DNA from: Miscanthus floridulus
Lineage: Eukaryota; Streptophyta; Magnoliopsida; Poales; Poaceae
DNA length: 64,000 nucleotides
Assembly (NCBI RefSeq): GCF_019320115.1
Contig: NC_089589.1
Location: forward strand, 19,697,826 to 19,761,825
Direction of reading: 5' to 3'
A program made the translations under genes and the position numbers. The notes beneath the pieces were generated by a model, which was not told the origin of the DNA, did not search any database, and saw nothing but the letters and a program-made list of their open reading frames with translations. Each line of letters starts with the position of its first letter. Positions within the stretch are counted from its first letter, which is position 1. Below are positions 22,253 to 33,648 of this stretch, in pieces.

Positions 22253-25200
22253 ATGGCCAGCTTCGGCGTCGACACCCGCCCGGCCGCCGCGGCCTCCGGC
22301 GGCGGCGGCGGCGGGGCGGGGACGACAGGCGACGGCGCGCTCTCGTTCCTCTCCCGCGGGCTGCGGGAGGACCTCCGCCTCATCCGCGCGCGGGCCGGGG
22401 AGCTCGAGACGTTCCTCAGCGCGCCGGTGCCGGTGCCGGAGCCCGAGCTGTTCGCGCGCCTCCGCCGCGCCTACTCCTCCTCGGCGTCCCCGGCGCGGAC
22501 GCAGCTGGACCTGTCCGCGTTCGGGAAGGCGTTCGAGGCCGACGCGTGGAGGGGCGCCAGGGCCGCCAGGTGGAGGTGGGAGACGGAGGAGGCCGAGGAG
22601 TGGGAGCCCGTCAGGATGGTCAAGGCCCGCCTCAGGGATCTCGAGCGGAGGAGGCAGGCCCAGTCGCCCAGCGACATGCTGCACAAACTCAAGCTCAGCT
22701 TGGTAAGCTTTCTAGAAACATTTGGTATAGTTCACTTTTGATTAGGATATACTAAACCTCGATAAGCAAGCAACACAACCCAAATCCAACACGGCTCAAG
22801 TTGAGCAGGACTGTCAACTTACTTGAGCCATTGAGCGTGTGCGTTTTGTCTTTCAATTGGAAGAAGTTGATTGTGGAAATTGTGCAGTTCCCTTGGGTGT
22901 CAAATGAAGATTTTGATATTTGTTTGAATTTGTATGGGAATAAACTCTCATGCGATTTGAAATTGAATTTCTTCGTGGACACAAATTTAATGTGGAATCG
23001 TGCATATTTTCTTAGTAGCTTTGCTAAATAGTAGTTTTTGATCCAAAGAGTACTTGAGAATTTGAAAAACAAGGTGTGTAAATTCAAGATTTTAGTTGGT
23101 ATAGTTTCCATATTTGGAAGAAATGAGGCTAGAAGGAGCACTCTGGGACTGTTACCTCTTACCTGCTCAATAGATTTGATATTTCTGTCATGTGCCACCG
23201 CAACTAATAGATTGGAAATTGCGAATCATGTACTGAATGAGTTAAGGAAAATAGTAATATTAAACAATTGGTGGTTCAATGCTCATAGAGATGTTCTTCT
23301 GTGAAGTCTACAAGTCTAATCAATTTTATTTTCTTCATGTTTAGATTTATATAAACAGAACTTATAGACATTGAGGACTAGAATTCAACAATGAAAAGTC
23401 AGCAGTTGCAAATTTAGTCATAGTCTTCACTCTTCAATAGATTCAGTATCTGCATAATCATGTAATTTACACTTTTTTGGAACATGTCAATCTTAATTAA
23501 GCTTATCTCGGGATATACATGATGCAGACTGTTCTAGTTCCTGTAGCAGATTAATTGACGCACCACTGCACTTCTTATTGCAGAAAGCAATGACCTTTGC
23601 GCCTGAAGCGTCTGAGGTTAGTCCTCTTGATTCACTTCTTGTTTCACAGTCCTGTCAAGGAGATTCACTTCTGAAATCTTTTGCTCATAGTGGCGTCTTT
23701 TATTTGCTTATATTTAATTACTGACTTCTGACAGTGACTTTTGCAAGAATGTTCAATCTAAATAAAAATCATTAAGTTAACTGTTGCTTTCAATACATTA
23801 CTTATGTAAAGTAATATGGTCACTATGTAACATTTTTCTGAAATCCTGGTACAACTGATCTCTTTTGTATATCTTTGTTATCCTTATTAAGCAAAAGATG
23901 AACATTCCATCTTGTTAGAACACAGTCTAATCAATCTTGTCCACTTTTGCATTTGCATAACCAGTATCGCTGTTGTGCAGGATGTTCCACCACTGGATTT
24001 AGGAGAACTTCTTGCTTATTTTGTAAAGCAATCTGTACCACTATTCGACCAACTTGGTATAAAAAGAGGTAAGATGCTTGATTTTCGTTTACAATAGCTA
24101 TAATGTTTAGCTTGCATTGAGCTGATTATTCTTTCTCATCTGCTTTAGATGTATGTGACAAGTTGGTGGAGTCTCTATGCAGCAAGCGCAAGGACCACCC
24201 TGCATATAGGTTTTTGTCAGCAAGTGAACCATCTTCATTGAGAAATGACAATGTTGGGGATGAACTCGACCTAAGAATAGCTAGTGTCCTACAGAGTACA
24301 GGACACCATTATGAAGGTGGATTTTGGAGTGATGGGCATAAGTCAGACATATCTGGCAAGAGACATGTTGCCATAGTCACCACTGCCAGTCTTCCCTGGA
24401 TGACTGGAACAGCTGTGAATCCTTTGTTTCGAGCTGCATACTTGGCTAAATCTTCCAAGCAAGATGTAACTTTGGTAGTGCCCTGGCTTTGTAAGTCAGA
24501 TCAAGAACTTGTGTACCCCATTAGCATGACTTTTAGTTCACCACAAGAGCAAGAGACTTATATGAGGAATTGGCTGGAGGAAAGAGTTGGTTTCAAGACA
24601 GACTTCAAAATATCGTTTTATCCTGGAAAGGTAACTTTTCCTTTTTCAGTACAATGTTTGAACACTATGTGCAATAGCTCATGTAGTCGCAATTTTTTCC
24701 AACTACAGTTTCAAAAAGAAAGGAGAAGCATAATTCCTGCTGGGGACACTTCGCAGTTTATACCATCAAAGGAAGCTGATATTGCAATCTTGGAAGAGCC
24801 CGAGCACCTCAACTGGTATCATCATGGGAAACGTTGGACAGACAAATTCAATCATGTCGTCGGTGTAGTGCATACAAATTATTTGGAGTACATCAAGAGG
24901 GAGAAGAATGGTGCTATTCAGGCCTTTTTTGTTAAGCACATTAATAACTTGGTCGCCAGAGCTTATTGCCATAAGGTACTCAACAAATTATATTATTGCT
25001 CTGATGTTTGAGCCATCCGCGTGATGTGTGGTTGTATGCTATATTACAGGCTGTTTATCGTTTGTGGTCTGATCAGTTGGTGTCTATGCTATGTAGAACA
25101 TACGGCTGTCAGGTGCTACTCAAGATCTGCCCAAGTCGATGATCTGCAATGTGCATGGTGTGAACCCCAAGTTTCTGGAGGTCGGAGAGAGAATAGCAGC

Positions 25201-26103
25201 AGAACGGGAGTCTGGCCAGCAATCCTTCTCTAAGGGAGCTTATTTTCTGGGGAAGATGGTCTGGGCCAAGGGTTACAGAGAGTTAATAGATTTGTTCGCG
25301 AAGCACAAGAGTGATTTGGAAGGCTTCAAGCTGGACATCTATGGAAACGGTGAGGATTCACACGAGGTGCAATCGGCTGCCAGGAAGTTGAATCTGAACC
25401 TAAACTTTCATAAAGGCCGGGACCACGCGGATGATTCTCTTCATGGGTAAAAGACCAGAACCACTCAGTTGCCTTTTGTAGACATTCTCTGCCTATATGT
25501 GATGATGTTATATCATTATTCTCTTGTCAATTTGAATGTCTGTCCTACTGTTCCATTTTCAGGTACAAGGTTTTCATAAACCCGAGCATCAGCGACGTCC
25601 TCTGCACCGCGACCGCGGAGGCACTAGCAATGGGCAAGTTCGTGGTGTGCGCCGACCACCCGTCCAACGACTTCTTCCGGTCGTTCCCCAACTGCCTGAC
25701 CTACAAAACATCCGAGGACTTCGTCACCAGAGTGAAGGAAGCCATGACCCACGACCCGTAGCCCCTGACCCCCGAGCAGCGGTACAACCTGTCCTGGGAG
25801 GCCGCCACCCAGCGGTTGATGGAGCACTCCGAGCTCGACAAGGTCCTGAACTGCGACAGCAGCGAATGCGCCAGCGAATCCAGCAAGAGCGCGAACACAA
25901 GGATGAGGAGATCCTCCTCGGCACCGAACATGTCGGACGTCGTGGATGGCGGCCTGGCGTTCGTGCACTACTGCTTCACCGGCAGCGAGCTCCTGAGGCT
26001 GTCGACCGGCGCTGTCCCGGGAACCCGGAACTACGACAAGCAGCATAGCTTGGACCTCCACCTCCCGCCGCCCCAGGTACAGAACCCGGTCTACGGCTGG
26101 TAA
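22253..26103 (+). CDS. DGD1: Digalactosyldiacylglycerol synthase, DGD1 type, with one in-frame stop
   Basis: The product transfers galactose from UDP-galactose to MGDG to make DGDG in the chloroplast outer envelope. Seven exons join with GT..AG and preserved phase: 22253-22702, 23584-23616 (33 nt), 23981-24068, 24149-24630, 24709-24975, 25097-25446, 25563-26103; together 736 codons, against about 808 in Arabidopsis DGD1, the difference being in the N-terminal extension. ATG 22253 gives [10 protein letters not shown]; the upstream in-frame extension from 21875 looks like leader. Conserved blocks are [70 protein letters not shown] and the GT4 motif [13 protein letters not shown]. The end [14 protein letters not shown]...VYGW matches family C-termini. 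TAG at 25759-25761 falls where relatives have Gln (PxPLTPEQ), cutting 114 residues; the rest stays open, so this is a recent change or a sequencing error. Confidence 0.92.
25759..25761 (+). other. In-frame TAG (codon 623) in the last exon of the DGD1-like gene
   Basis: The frame reads ...ATG ACC CAC GAC CCG TAG CCC CTG ACC CCC GAG CAG. In known plant DGD1 proteins this place is Pro-x-Pro-Leu-Thr-Pro-Glu-Gln, with Gln common in grasses, so CAG to TAG (C to T) is the simplest change. No frame disturbance flanks it. It lies in the last exon, so nonsense-mediated decay is less likely. The lost part includes [17 protein letters not shown] and the C-terminal tail. Confidence 0.9.
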
Positions 26104-27129
26104 TTCCTAGCGCGTTAGCAGTATACAGGTGTAGCCGTATATTTATATATAGCTCAGCGTTTTCATCTGTGCTGCCAAAGGCAAGCCATGTTCTTTTTGT
26201 TTTTTTGAAATAAACGAGGCAGGCCCTCTGTTTCCAAAACTTTTTGATGCCATTGCAGCCTCGTTCAGACTGGGCAGAAGTGTTGGCCTGTTGGGGCGCC
26301 TCAGGGTTGATGCTGCTGCTGCCTGCTGGTGCTGGTCTCGCTTCCGTGTCTGGTAGTAGCTGTAGCTACCATACATGCCAGGCAGTTGCATTGGAACCCA
26401 CACCACGACCGTGTCCCTGTGTATGTTTGCACCCAAGAGAGCCAAAGGGCATATGGCCGGGCCTCGCGTGCGCGTAGGGCACTGTTGCTACCCTGCACCG
26501 CACCGCATTGCATTGTCCAATTCACAAGTGCTGCTGTGCTACCGGTGTACTGGTACTATGCTACTGCTGATGCTGCCCTTTGTTTTTAGGTGGTGGTGTG
26601 CACTGTTTAGGGGCAGTGTACCATCGACTGTCATGATTGGTGAGCCATGGCTCTGGGAGAGTGGAGCGTGGAATGTCCGTGTGACCCTGCCTGGTACTGG
26701 TAGGAGTATGGGGTTCAGTGCAGTGGCCAGTGGGTAGAGAGGGGATGAGAAGAGAGCTCTAGAGCTTAGCCCTACACTACACTACCAGCTCAGATTATTT
26801 CCCCGTAAATGATCATAAATTTTTAGTTGGAATAGTATTTTTCTTTCACACCAAACCAGCTAGCAGTATGCAATGTGCCACGTCACTCTTTGCTGGGCAT
26901 GTGTGGGTGGGCCTTCTTGTGTGGTCCGCCGTGCCCTGCCCCTATGGGTATCTCGTTCTCTCATACAGGCAGGGGTGCAGGGCAGCGCAGCGCAGCCTGT
27001 ACTGGGCCTTTTCTCCTGTCCCTGTTGCCATTGCCACCGAGCACTGCCAGGGTAGGGTGGTGCCGCCCTATTTCAACTTTGAAGGTGATGCAGTGTATTT
27101 GTACGCCCTTGTGAGTTGTGAGTGAAGAG
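26104..27129. other. DGD1 3' region and intergenic DNA
   Basis: The first ~150 bp are probably 3' UTR: TATATTTATATATAGC near 26138 and GAAATAAAC near 26208 are AT-rich and could hold polyadenylation signals. No gene is seen in the rest. A MITE-like fragment lies at 26810-26866. Confidence 0.4.
26810..26866. mobile_element. MITE fragment of the family also found at 29.2-30.0 and 35.2 kb
   Basis: GGAATAGTATTTTTCTTTCA followed by CACCAAACCAGCTAGCAGTA matches the core (GAATAGTATTTTTCTCTCAC) of the complete copies at 29381, 29838 and 35172. No terminal inverted repeats are preserved. Confidence 0.5.
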
Positions 27130-28310
27130 GTAAGACTACGCCGAGACGCAAACCCAAAAATACGTCCCATACAGTGCTTTGCCTACCCGAAACCAACCTC
27201 CAACGACTGACCCAAACACGTGACTCATTTTGCCTATCGGACTGAACGATACGCAAAAAAGCATTGCCTCTCTCCTCGCTACGCAAATCATCCACGCTCG
27301 CTCGCGTCGGCACCGCTCGCCAACGGCGGCAGCGCCGCCGCGCCCGTGCCGACCCCGCTCGCCCGCGCTCGTCTGGCGTCCGCGCTTGCTCCCCCGCCGA
27401 CGCGTGCGCTCTCTGGCGCTGCAGCGCTCGCCCGTCCGCGGTCCGCCAGGACCAATGCCAAGAACAAGAAACCAGAGAGGACAGCGGCGAATCCAATCCG
27501 AATCCCCTCCAAAAATCCACCAAACTGCCTCCCCCATCTGCAAGAACAAGAGCAGCAGGAGAGCATCCTAGTAGTGGGGAAAATAGGAGAAAAAAAGAAG
27601 CTCAGAGAGACCAGCTGACCAAGCAAAAAGGTAGCATCTTTGTGTCACCAAGACACCGCCGATCACAGACCAAATCCCCTCTCATCTGGTCCATCCCAAG
27701 CGTAGAGCCGCCAAGATTTCTTCGATCTGTGCTTGCGTTTTTCTCTGGTAAAGATTTCGTTTTTCCTTTGACTGTTACTAACCTTGGGTTGTTGAGAAGT
27801 TTCGAGAAGAGTGGTGTGAGTGTTGAAGAGCTATCCGGCCTTGCTTGACGACGTCATACGCTGGCTTCTGGAGGTGAAGAATCTCAAGCCCGGGAAGAAC
27901 GCGCAGCTGTCGGAGTCGGAGATTAAGCAACTCTGCGCTGCCGCCAAGGAGATCTTCCTTTCGCGTGCTTCTTCTCCCGTGCCGCTTGTCCGTGCCTTCA
28001 CTCGCGTGCGCTCGCTCGAGTGCTAGTCGCAGCGCGCTCGTCGCTTGCTTCCTCTCCGGTGCCGCTTCGCCGTCGGGGACTCCCGCGGCCGCGTCTTCGT
28101 CTTCTCCGTCGCGGAGGGATGAGGACCGGGGAGGAGGCGCACGGGACCGTAGCTTTTGCGTTGCTGTTGGAGAGGCTGAGTTATGGGTGCGTGACCTTTT
28201 TTCTGTTCGTAAGCTAAAATCGGGAATGGGTATCGTATTTAGGTCTCACTCGTTGGAGACGGTCTAAGGAGTGAGGAGTGAGGAGTGAGGACCAATTTTC
28301 AGGCAAAGGA
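27130..28310 (+). mobile_element. Candidate Pack-MULE carrying a protein phosphatase 1 gene fragment
   Basis: The left side (about 27175-27240) reads CTTTGCCTACCCGAAACC then CTCCAACGACTGACCCAAAC and ACG. The reverse complement of the right side (about 28310-28220) reads CTTTGCCTG... then CTCCAACGAGTGAGACCTAA and ATACG. Such long, loosely matching inverted ends around a captured gene piece are what Mutator-like Pack-MULEs look like. Between them lie a 5'-UTR-like stretch (27450-27830) and a PP1 coding fragment. Exact ends and a 9-bp target duplication were not established. Confidence 0.45.
27834..27961 (+). pseudogene. Fragment of a type-1 Ser/Thr protein phosphatase (PP1) catalytic subunit, first exon
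   Basis: Translation from 27834 gives [20 protein letters not shown] and then [19 protein letters not shown]. This is the N-terminus of plant PP1 catalytic subunits, before the metal-binding GDxHG motif. No ATG is kept directly upstream (the equivalent codons read GTG TTG AAG AGC). After KEIFL the frame leaves the family and ends TAG at 28024. About 42 codons of roughly 310-320 remain, so this cannot be an active phosphatase. The preceding 380 bp resemble a PP1 5' leader, suggesting one captured piece of genomic DNA. Confidence 0.75.
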
Positions 28311-29167
28311 GTACTCTCTTTTTCTACAAAACATACGCCCAACCATCCCTTACTGAAATTTTCCCTTGTTCTAAAACAGAAGAGACCATCCCTTATTATA
28401 CTTTGGGCCAGACCTCACGAACGGAATCAGTGTAGATATAAGATCTTTCCTGTTTTCACTTCAAAACGAAATCGAATCGACAAGGCGGGAAACGGGAGCA
28501 AAAATGAACTAATGATAACGACCGGGATCCGAAAAACATTGTGGGAATGCTAACACATGTTGATCCTACCGACCCCACATATGCCAACATTGTCAAGACA
28601 TGATTAACTGTAATTCTTACCATAATACAATGACAAAGAGCACAAGAAAGCAGCATCATAACTCCACAACACTGCGGCCCAATGATCAGTCGGACATGGA
28701 CTGGGCTACTGCAGTATGGTGTGTCTCGCTGCGCTGCATTATTGGACTTACTAAGAAGGGATATCTAGTGTGGATAAAAATGGGATGTCTCGCTCGGTGA
28801 AAAACGAGAAACGCGAAACCTGTGGGAAAAAATTAAAATTTTCCAAAAACAAACAAGTGAAAACGGTCGAATGAGATGGAATTTGTCTCAACCATTGTCA
28901 CCCCTAGTTGTCTGGGTAGGCAGGTTTTTCATGATCCAATCTAAACATGATCTTTGTAGCCTCGGCTGTTGAAAGCGTCGTACGTAGTGGAAAAAGGTGA
29001 CCATAACAACAGGTCCATAAATAAAAACTTAAGCAAAACGTGAAAGAGAAATGGGAACACTAAGGCTAGGAGCTACAACAGCTCCAGATAAAAAAAAAAC
29101 TCCACACCCAATTTTCCAAGCCAAATACATCTAGTTCCACCTGCTCTAGATAAAAAAGACATGCACC
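28311..29167. other. Intergenic DNA, no gene seen
   Basis: Open frames here have no recognisable content. GCTACAACAGCTCCAGATAA at about 29068 and the mirrored text after the 29168-29282 MITE (ATCTACTTCTCAAATCCATAG) suggest an older small transposon that the MITE split. Confidence 0.35.
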
Positions 29168-29282
29168 CTATTCGCTGGTTGGTTCCAGTCAGGCTTATTC
29201 AACCAGCCAACAGTGTTTTTCTCTCACAACAAACCAGCACCAGCTAGCTCAAACCAGCCCAGAAACCAATCAGCGAACACGC
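29168..29282. mobile_element. MITE copy a
   Basis: Imperfect terminal inverted repeats TATTCGCTGGTTGGTT and AAACCAATCAGCGAAC bracket a core with GTGTTTTTCTCTCACAACAA. Length is about 115 bp with no coding capacity. Confidence 0.6.
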
Positions 29283-29380
29283 CGATGGATCTACTTCTCA
29301 AATCCATAGATTTTACAGAGGTCCTAAAGAGGTGCTATGAAACTTCAAGATGTATAGAGTTGACAAAAATTACCCACCAT

Positions 29381-29510
29381 GGTCCTGTTCGCTTCTCTTA
29401 TAATCCGTTTTTTTCAGCTTGTTTTTTTAGCCGAAATAGTATTTTTCTCTCACAACAAATCAGCTAGAACAGTGTTTCGGTTTGTTTTTTCAGCGAAGCA
29501 AACAGGGCCC
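29381..29510. mobile_element. MITE copy b
   Basis: The ends GGTCCTGTTCGCTT and AGCGAAGCAAACAGGGCC are imperfect inverted repeats. The core GAAATAGTATTTTTCTCTCA and the phrase CTTATAATCCG are shared with copy c, so b and c belong to one subfamily. Confidence 0.65.
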
Positions 29511-29837
29511 GTATCACTAGTTACACACCCCGTACCAATTCATTTCTTTTTTTTCTGAACACCTCGCCAATGCTCCTGACTATTGCTGCGCACGCTAAGA
29601 GCCCCGCCGCCTCGCCGCGCCCTGAGCCTCTCGAGGCCTCAGAGGAGGCCGACCTCGTCGGACCCCCTCCCCCGCCATGCCACCCCGTCACACCTTCCTC
29701 CTTGCCTGGTCCCACACGACGAGCTCCATGCCCCTGGCCGAGGTGCTTCAACGACCGTGTGCCGACGCCCTCCCACGCCCGGCCGACACTACTCGGGGCC
29801 TATCGTTAAACCTCCACACACAGTCGACGACTCTTGT
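29511..29837. other. Spacer between MITE copies, GC-rich, no gene seen
   Basis: The part 29590-29800 is Pro/Arg-biased in several frames on both strands. That reflects base composition; nothing matches a known family. Confidence 0.35.
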
Positions 29838-29969
29838 GGCCCCGTTCGGCTTACCTTATAATCCGCACTGTTCAGCTGGTTTTTTCAATCGGAATAGTAT
29901 TTTTCTCTCACAACAATTCAGCCAGAATATTGTTTTTCAGTCAATTCAGGCGAGCTAAGCCGAACGGCC
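29838..29969. mobile_element. MITE copy c
   Basis: GGCCCCGTTCGGCTTA at the left mirrors TAAGCCGAACGGCC at the right. The core GGAATAGTATTTTTCTCTCA matches the other copies. About 132 bp. Confidence 0.7.
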
Positions 29970-30864
29970 TGTATATGACCGTGGTTTTAGAGTACGGCAT
30001 ACCCGTTTCCATCCTTGCCCTGTCAGCCTGTGCATTTCCTTTTGCAGCAACGCTCGCTTGTTCAGGACAAGGATCGGACAGCAAGCTGTGACAGACAGTG
30101 TGACTGTGTGAGTGATCGATTGGAACCCCACCCAGGTCATGCTTTGATCTGGTTGGGTACAGTGTGGTCGGGTGGGCCCGAGAATCTTGCCCTGGTGGAG
30201 TGGTGCTGGTGCCCATCCGCCCATCCGATCCGCAACATGATCATGAACCCTGTTTCGCTAAGCCGTCGTCGTTATGGTGCTAATAAACTCACTCACTGCA
30301 GGTCGTGTACTAGAGACAGCAGTGTCATTTGCAATATTGCAGGGATACATCCTGTGGGCTCTCGAACGAAACGACCACACATCTGCCCTTGCTACCTGTA
30401 GCCCTGTATAGGTGCATTGCATTGCACTAATGCACTGTTCGGAGTAGTAGATCCTGATGCAGTAAGCCTAGCGGCAGAGCAGTAACAGAAGCAGGAACAG
30501 AGTACCAGCAGTAGGAGCAAGAGCGTAGGGTCGTCGATGGTACACGCCGTGCCGGATCGGAGGGTGAAGACTGACGACTGGACTGAAGACCCGGCGGGGA
30601 CAGCCGACAGGTTGATGCATGATGATCCAGACCATGATAGAGTGGTGACCTAGGGCAGGGCTACGCTACGACGGCAGCAGCAGGAGCAGCAGCAGCAATG
30701 AGTGGTGGGCTAGCTGTGCGTGGTTATCTCTTCTCCTTCCTGGAGCGAGCAGCCGAGCACAGAGGCAGGCAGAGGCAGATGCTGCGTCGCCGGCTTTTTA
30801 CGCCCACGGGATAAAGGTGCCGCCTTTTTCACCGCGCCACAGCAAGGAAAATACTCCAAAGGCC
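29970..30864. other. Intergenic DNA, no gene seen
   Basis: This is mixed-composition, non-repetitive sequence with a CAG/AGC-rich patch (30660-30700). Frames up to 128 codons (30015-30401) resemble nothing known to me. Confidence 0.35.
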
Positions 30865-31140
30865 ATGTTCAGTTCTAAAAAAAAAACATCTTATCCCATC
30901 GAATATTTAGATAAATATATAGAGTATTAAATATAGATTAAAAAATAATAAATTACACAAATTGCGACTATTTTACGAGACGAATCTTTTAAGCCTAATT
31001 AGGTCATGATTTGACAACGTGATACTACAGTAATACATGTGCTAATAACGAATTAATTATACTTAATAAATTCATCTCGTGATTTACTGATGAATTTTAT
31101 AAATTTTTTTATTAGTGTTCGAATACCCATACAACACCTC
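30865..31140 (+). mobile_element. AT-rich MITE (grass type), copy 1
   Basis: It starts GGCCATGTTCAGTTC and contains ACGAGACGAATCTTTTAAGC and CTAATTAGGTCATGATTTG, phrases typical of a very abundant grass MITE group. The right end is degenerate. Copy 2 (31260-31565) is homologous but in the opposite orientation. Confidence 0.6.
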
Positions 31141-31259
31141 CACCGGATTTAAGGCCCAGGAAATCGTTGCTTTGCCTTGACGCCTCCATCCATCCATCCG
31201 TCTCCGTTTCTCCGTGCTTGAGCCTGTCTGTGTGTGTGTCATGTGTGGGTTTCACTGTG

Positions 31260-31565
31260 TTTAGATTCAGATCCCCTGTGTAAAGTTTTAGGATATTATA
31301 TTATATATTATATAGGATATCGTACGGGGTGTTCGGATACTAACAAGAAAACAAATTAAAGAATTCGTCACTAAACCACGAGACGAATTTATTAAGCATA
31401 ATTAATCTGTCATTAGCACATGTGTTAATGTAGAATCACATTGTCAAATCATGGACTAATTAGGTTTAAAAGATTCGTCTAGTAAAGTAGTTATCATCTA
31501 TATAATTAATTATTTTTTAGTCTATATTTAATACTCTGATTCCATTTGATTCGATGTGATAGGGC
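31260..31565 (-). mobile_element. AT-rich MITE (grass type), copy 2, inverted relative to copy 1
   Basis: CACGAGACGAATTTATTAAG, CATGGACTAATTAGGTTTAA and TAGTCTATATTTAATACTC are the reverse complements of phrases in copy 1. Ends are not clearly defined. Confidence 0.6.
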
Positions 31566-32189
31566 TTAAGTCTGCGATCCCTGCCCGCTTCTGTCCTTGT
31601 AGACAGCAATGGTCGACGTGTGTGTGAGAGAGAGAGACAGAGAGGGGTGCAGCGCAGTGCAGCAGCACGACGACGTAGTAGGAGTAGCTGGTACTACCAG
31701 TAGGTGCTAGTGCTACCAGCCAGAGGCCATGCCGTGCCCGGTCTTCGTCTCCATGTCCTGCTGCCGGCAGCTGCATGCCTTTGTGTCACGGCCGGCCTTT
31801 CCTGCCGCCCATGATTAGGGCTTTAATCGAGGCGAATAACTTACCAAAACGAAGCCAGCAAGACCCACAGCAGAAGCCACGAGCACAATACTACAGGACA
31901 CGCGAAACTAGGGCGCACATCATGGTCGCTATCAGCGCGAGCACCGTATCTCCAGGCCACATGGAGCCATCCATCAGAAAAAGGCCGAGGGAGAATCCGA
32001 TGACAATTACAGTACTAGAGAGGAACTAAAGATTTTTAGGATATATATATGCTGGAAAAAACAAATTTCAAATACACTTGGTAAAACTATTTGCTAATTC
32101 CTCAAAATTGTAAAATTGCAATGAAATTTGGTATACATGTACTGTAATCCAAAGATTAAGTTAGGATCAATTCTCACCTGTTCCTTATT
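31566..32189. other. Intergenic DNA, no gene seen
   Basis: There are short GA repeats (31625-31650) and otherwise unstructured sequence. No coding or TE signal was recognised. Confidence 0.35.
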
Positions 32190-33290
32190 CAATTTCCACT
32201 AAAGTCAGGGTGCCGCTACGGGGGCATCGGCGGCTGCCGATGGGAGACGACGACGACGTCGGCGACGCAAGACTAAGTCGAAGGTGAGCGACACGGGTGC
32301 GCCTGCCGACCACGCCGACAACGCCGCTACTTCTACTGCTGCCTAAGCTTCTCCGAGCCAGATCCGGTGGCGCTGGCGTTGTGCATGAGTGCGGGGCCTC
32401 CCGCATTGGTCATCTCTTTCGACCCGATGCTGGAGGAGCTCGCCGCCTCGCTCGTCGTGAGCCGGCCAAGAAGAGCACCAACACCTGAGTGTCTGCCTGC
32501 TACGACAGCCCCTCAGGAGTTTGAAGCACCAGTGGCGGACACCGGTTCCCCGACGCTGACTGCTCAATGGACGACAGACTTGTCTCTGATGTCGCCAGTG
32601 CAGGGGCCGCCACAGCTCACGCCACCACGACCGGGAGCACCCAGCGCCGCAGAGGGTTGCACCACCCCCAGCGACGCGACGCCCCACACCACGTGAAGCT
32701 GCTCGCCATCTCGCACGATTCACTCAGGAGGTGTAGCTCGAGCGAACGCCGCCATTAATCGTCACTCCACCCAGGCAGAAGGTGGCGACCATGAGGCAAC
32801 CCATGCCAAAACGGAGCACACGGATTGCCGCTCAGCCGCTGGCGCACATTCCGATCTCCAAGCGGGGCGAGGTGCTCCTCATGCGGAGGATGGGCTTTGC
32901 ACCGCCGGCAGGTCCAATCTCATCCGCGTCCAAGCGAGCTTACGACGAGTTTTTCGCAAGGAAGTGGACGTCGAGCGAAGTGGAAGCACTGGACGCGCTG
33001 TTCCCAGCGAGCAATACTACCACTGGTACAAGACTCTTCTCGGATGACGGAGCAGAGTTGCGCGGGCGCTAGCGGGGAAGCCTAGCTCCGTAGGGTACTA
33101 CGCTGGTCATAGTTCGGTTGTTACTTTTATGTAATATCGAAGTTTTAAACAGTCTACTAGGATGGTCCAGTCACAACTGTAAGACCTCCTAGGGCGCTCA
33201 TTAGAAGCGTGTCGTATGTATGGTCAAACTCTCCTTCTTAATTACAATGATACGCAAATCTTTTGCGCATTCGAGAAAAAAATAAGAATA
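32190..33290 (+). mobile_element. LINE-like retrotransposon remnant (ORF1-like tail and 3' end)
   Basis: The frame to 33072 encodes KRSTRIAAQPLAHIPISKRG, EVLLMRRMGF and ASKRAYDEFFARKWTSSEVE, then ALDALFP, text I associate with the C-terminus of an ORF1-like protein of grass LINEs. After it, 33230-33290 reads TTCTTAATTACAATGATACG, CGCATTCGAGAAAAAAATAA, the kind of A-rich 3' end these elements carry. A Pro/Ala-rich frame (32367-32696) upstream is out of register. There is no reverse transcriptase between, so the copy is internally deleted or non-autonomous. Confidence 0.5.
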
Positions 33291-33373
33291 AGAGGTGGAG
33301 CTCTGCCCTAATAATAATGGTACAATTCTGTTCCTAGCTTCTTCGGAGCGGATTCAGTGAAGTTCTAAATATA

Positions 33374-33648
33374 GGCCTTGTTTAGTTGCCAAACTTTAGA
33401 TGTGCAAAGTTGGCAAAATGTATTGTAGCGTCACTGTAGTATTTCGTTTGTATTTGGTAATAATTGTCCAACCGTTGACTAATTAGGCTCAAAATGTTCG
33501 TCTCGCAAAGTACAACCAAACTGTGCAATTAGTTTTTAATTTCGTCTACTTTTAGTATTTCATGCATGTACCGCAAATTTGATGTGACGGAGAATCTTCT
33601 TTTTACATAGTGCCAAAGTTGAGAGTTTGAGAGGAACTAAACAAGGCC
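33374..33648. mobile_element. Complete MITE with 3-bp target duplication ATA
   Basis: GGCCTTGTTTAGTT at 33374 is mirrored by AACTAAACAAGGCC ending at 33648. ATA flanks both sides (33371-33373 and 33649-33651). Internal phrases (TGACTAATTAGGCTCAAAA, GTCTCGCAAAGT) place it in the abundant grass GGCCTTGTTTAGTT MITE group. Length 275 bp. Confidence 0.85.

Noticed and set aside
22160..22684. Long minus-strand frame opposite DGD1 exon 1
   Set aside because: It is a shadow of GC-rich third positions, with no domain, and is antisense to a well-supported exon.
27220..27848. Overlapping frames of 112-194 codons upstream of the PP1 piece
   Set aside because: They are compositional Arg/Ala/Pro frames on both strands; only the PP1 N-terminal text is recognisable.
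29955..30401. Overlapping frames of 89-128 codons as genes
   Set aside because: There is no domain, no splice or promoter context, and frames exist on both strands.
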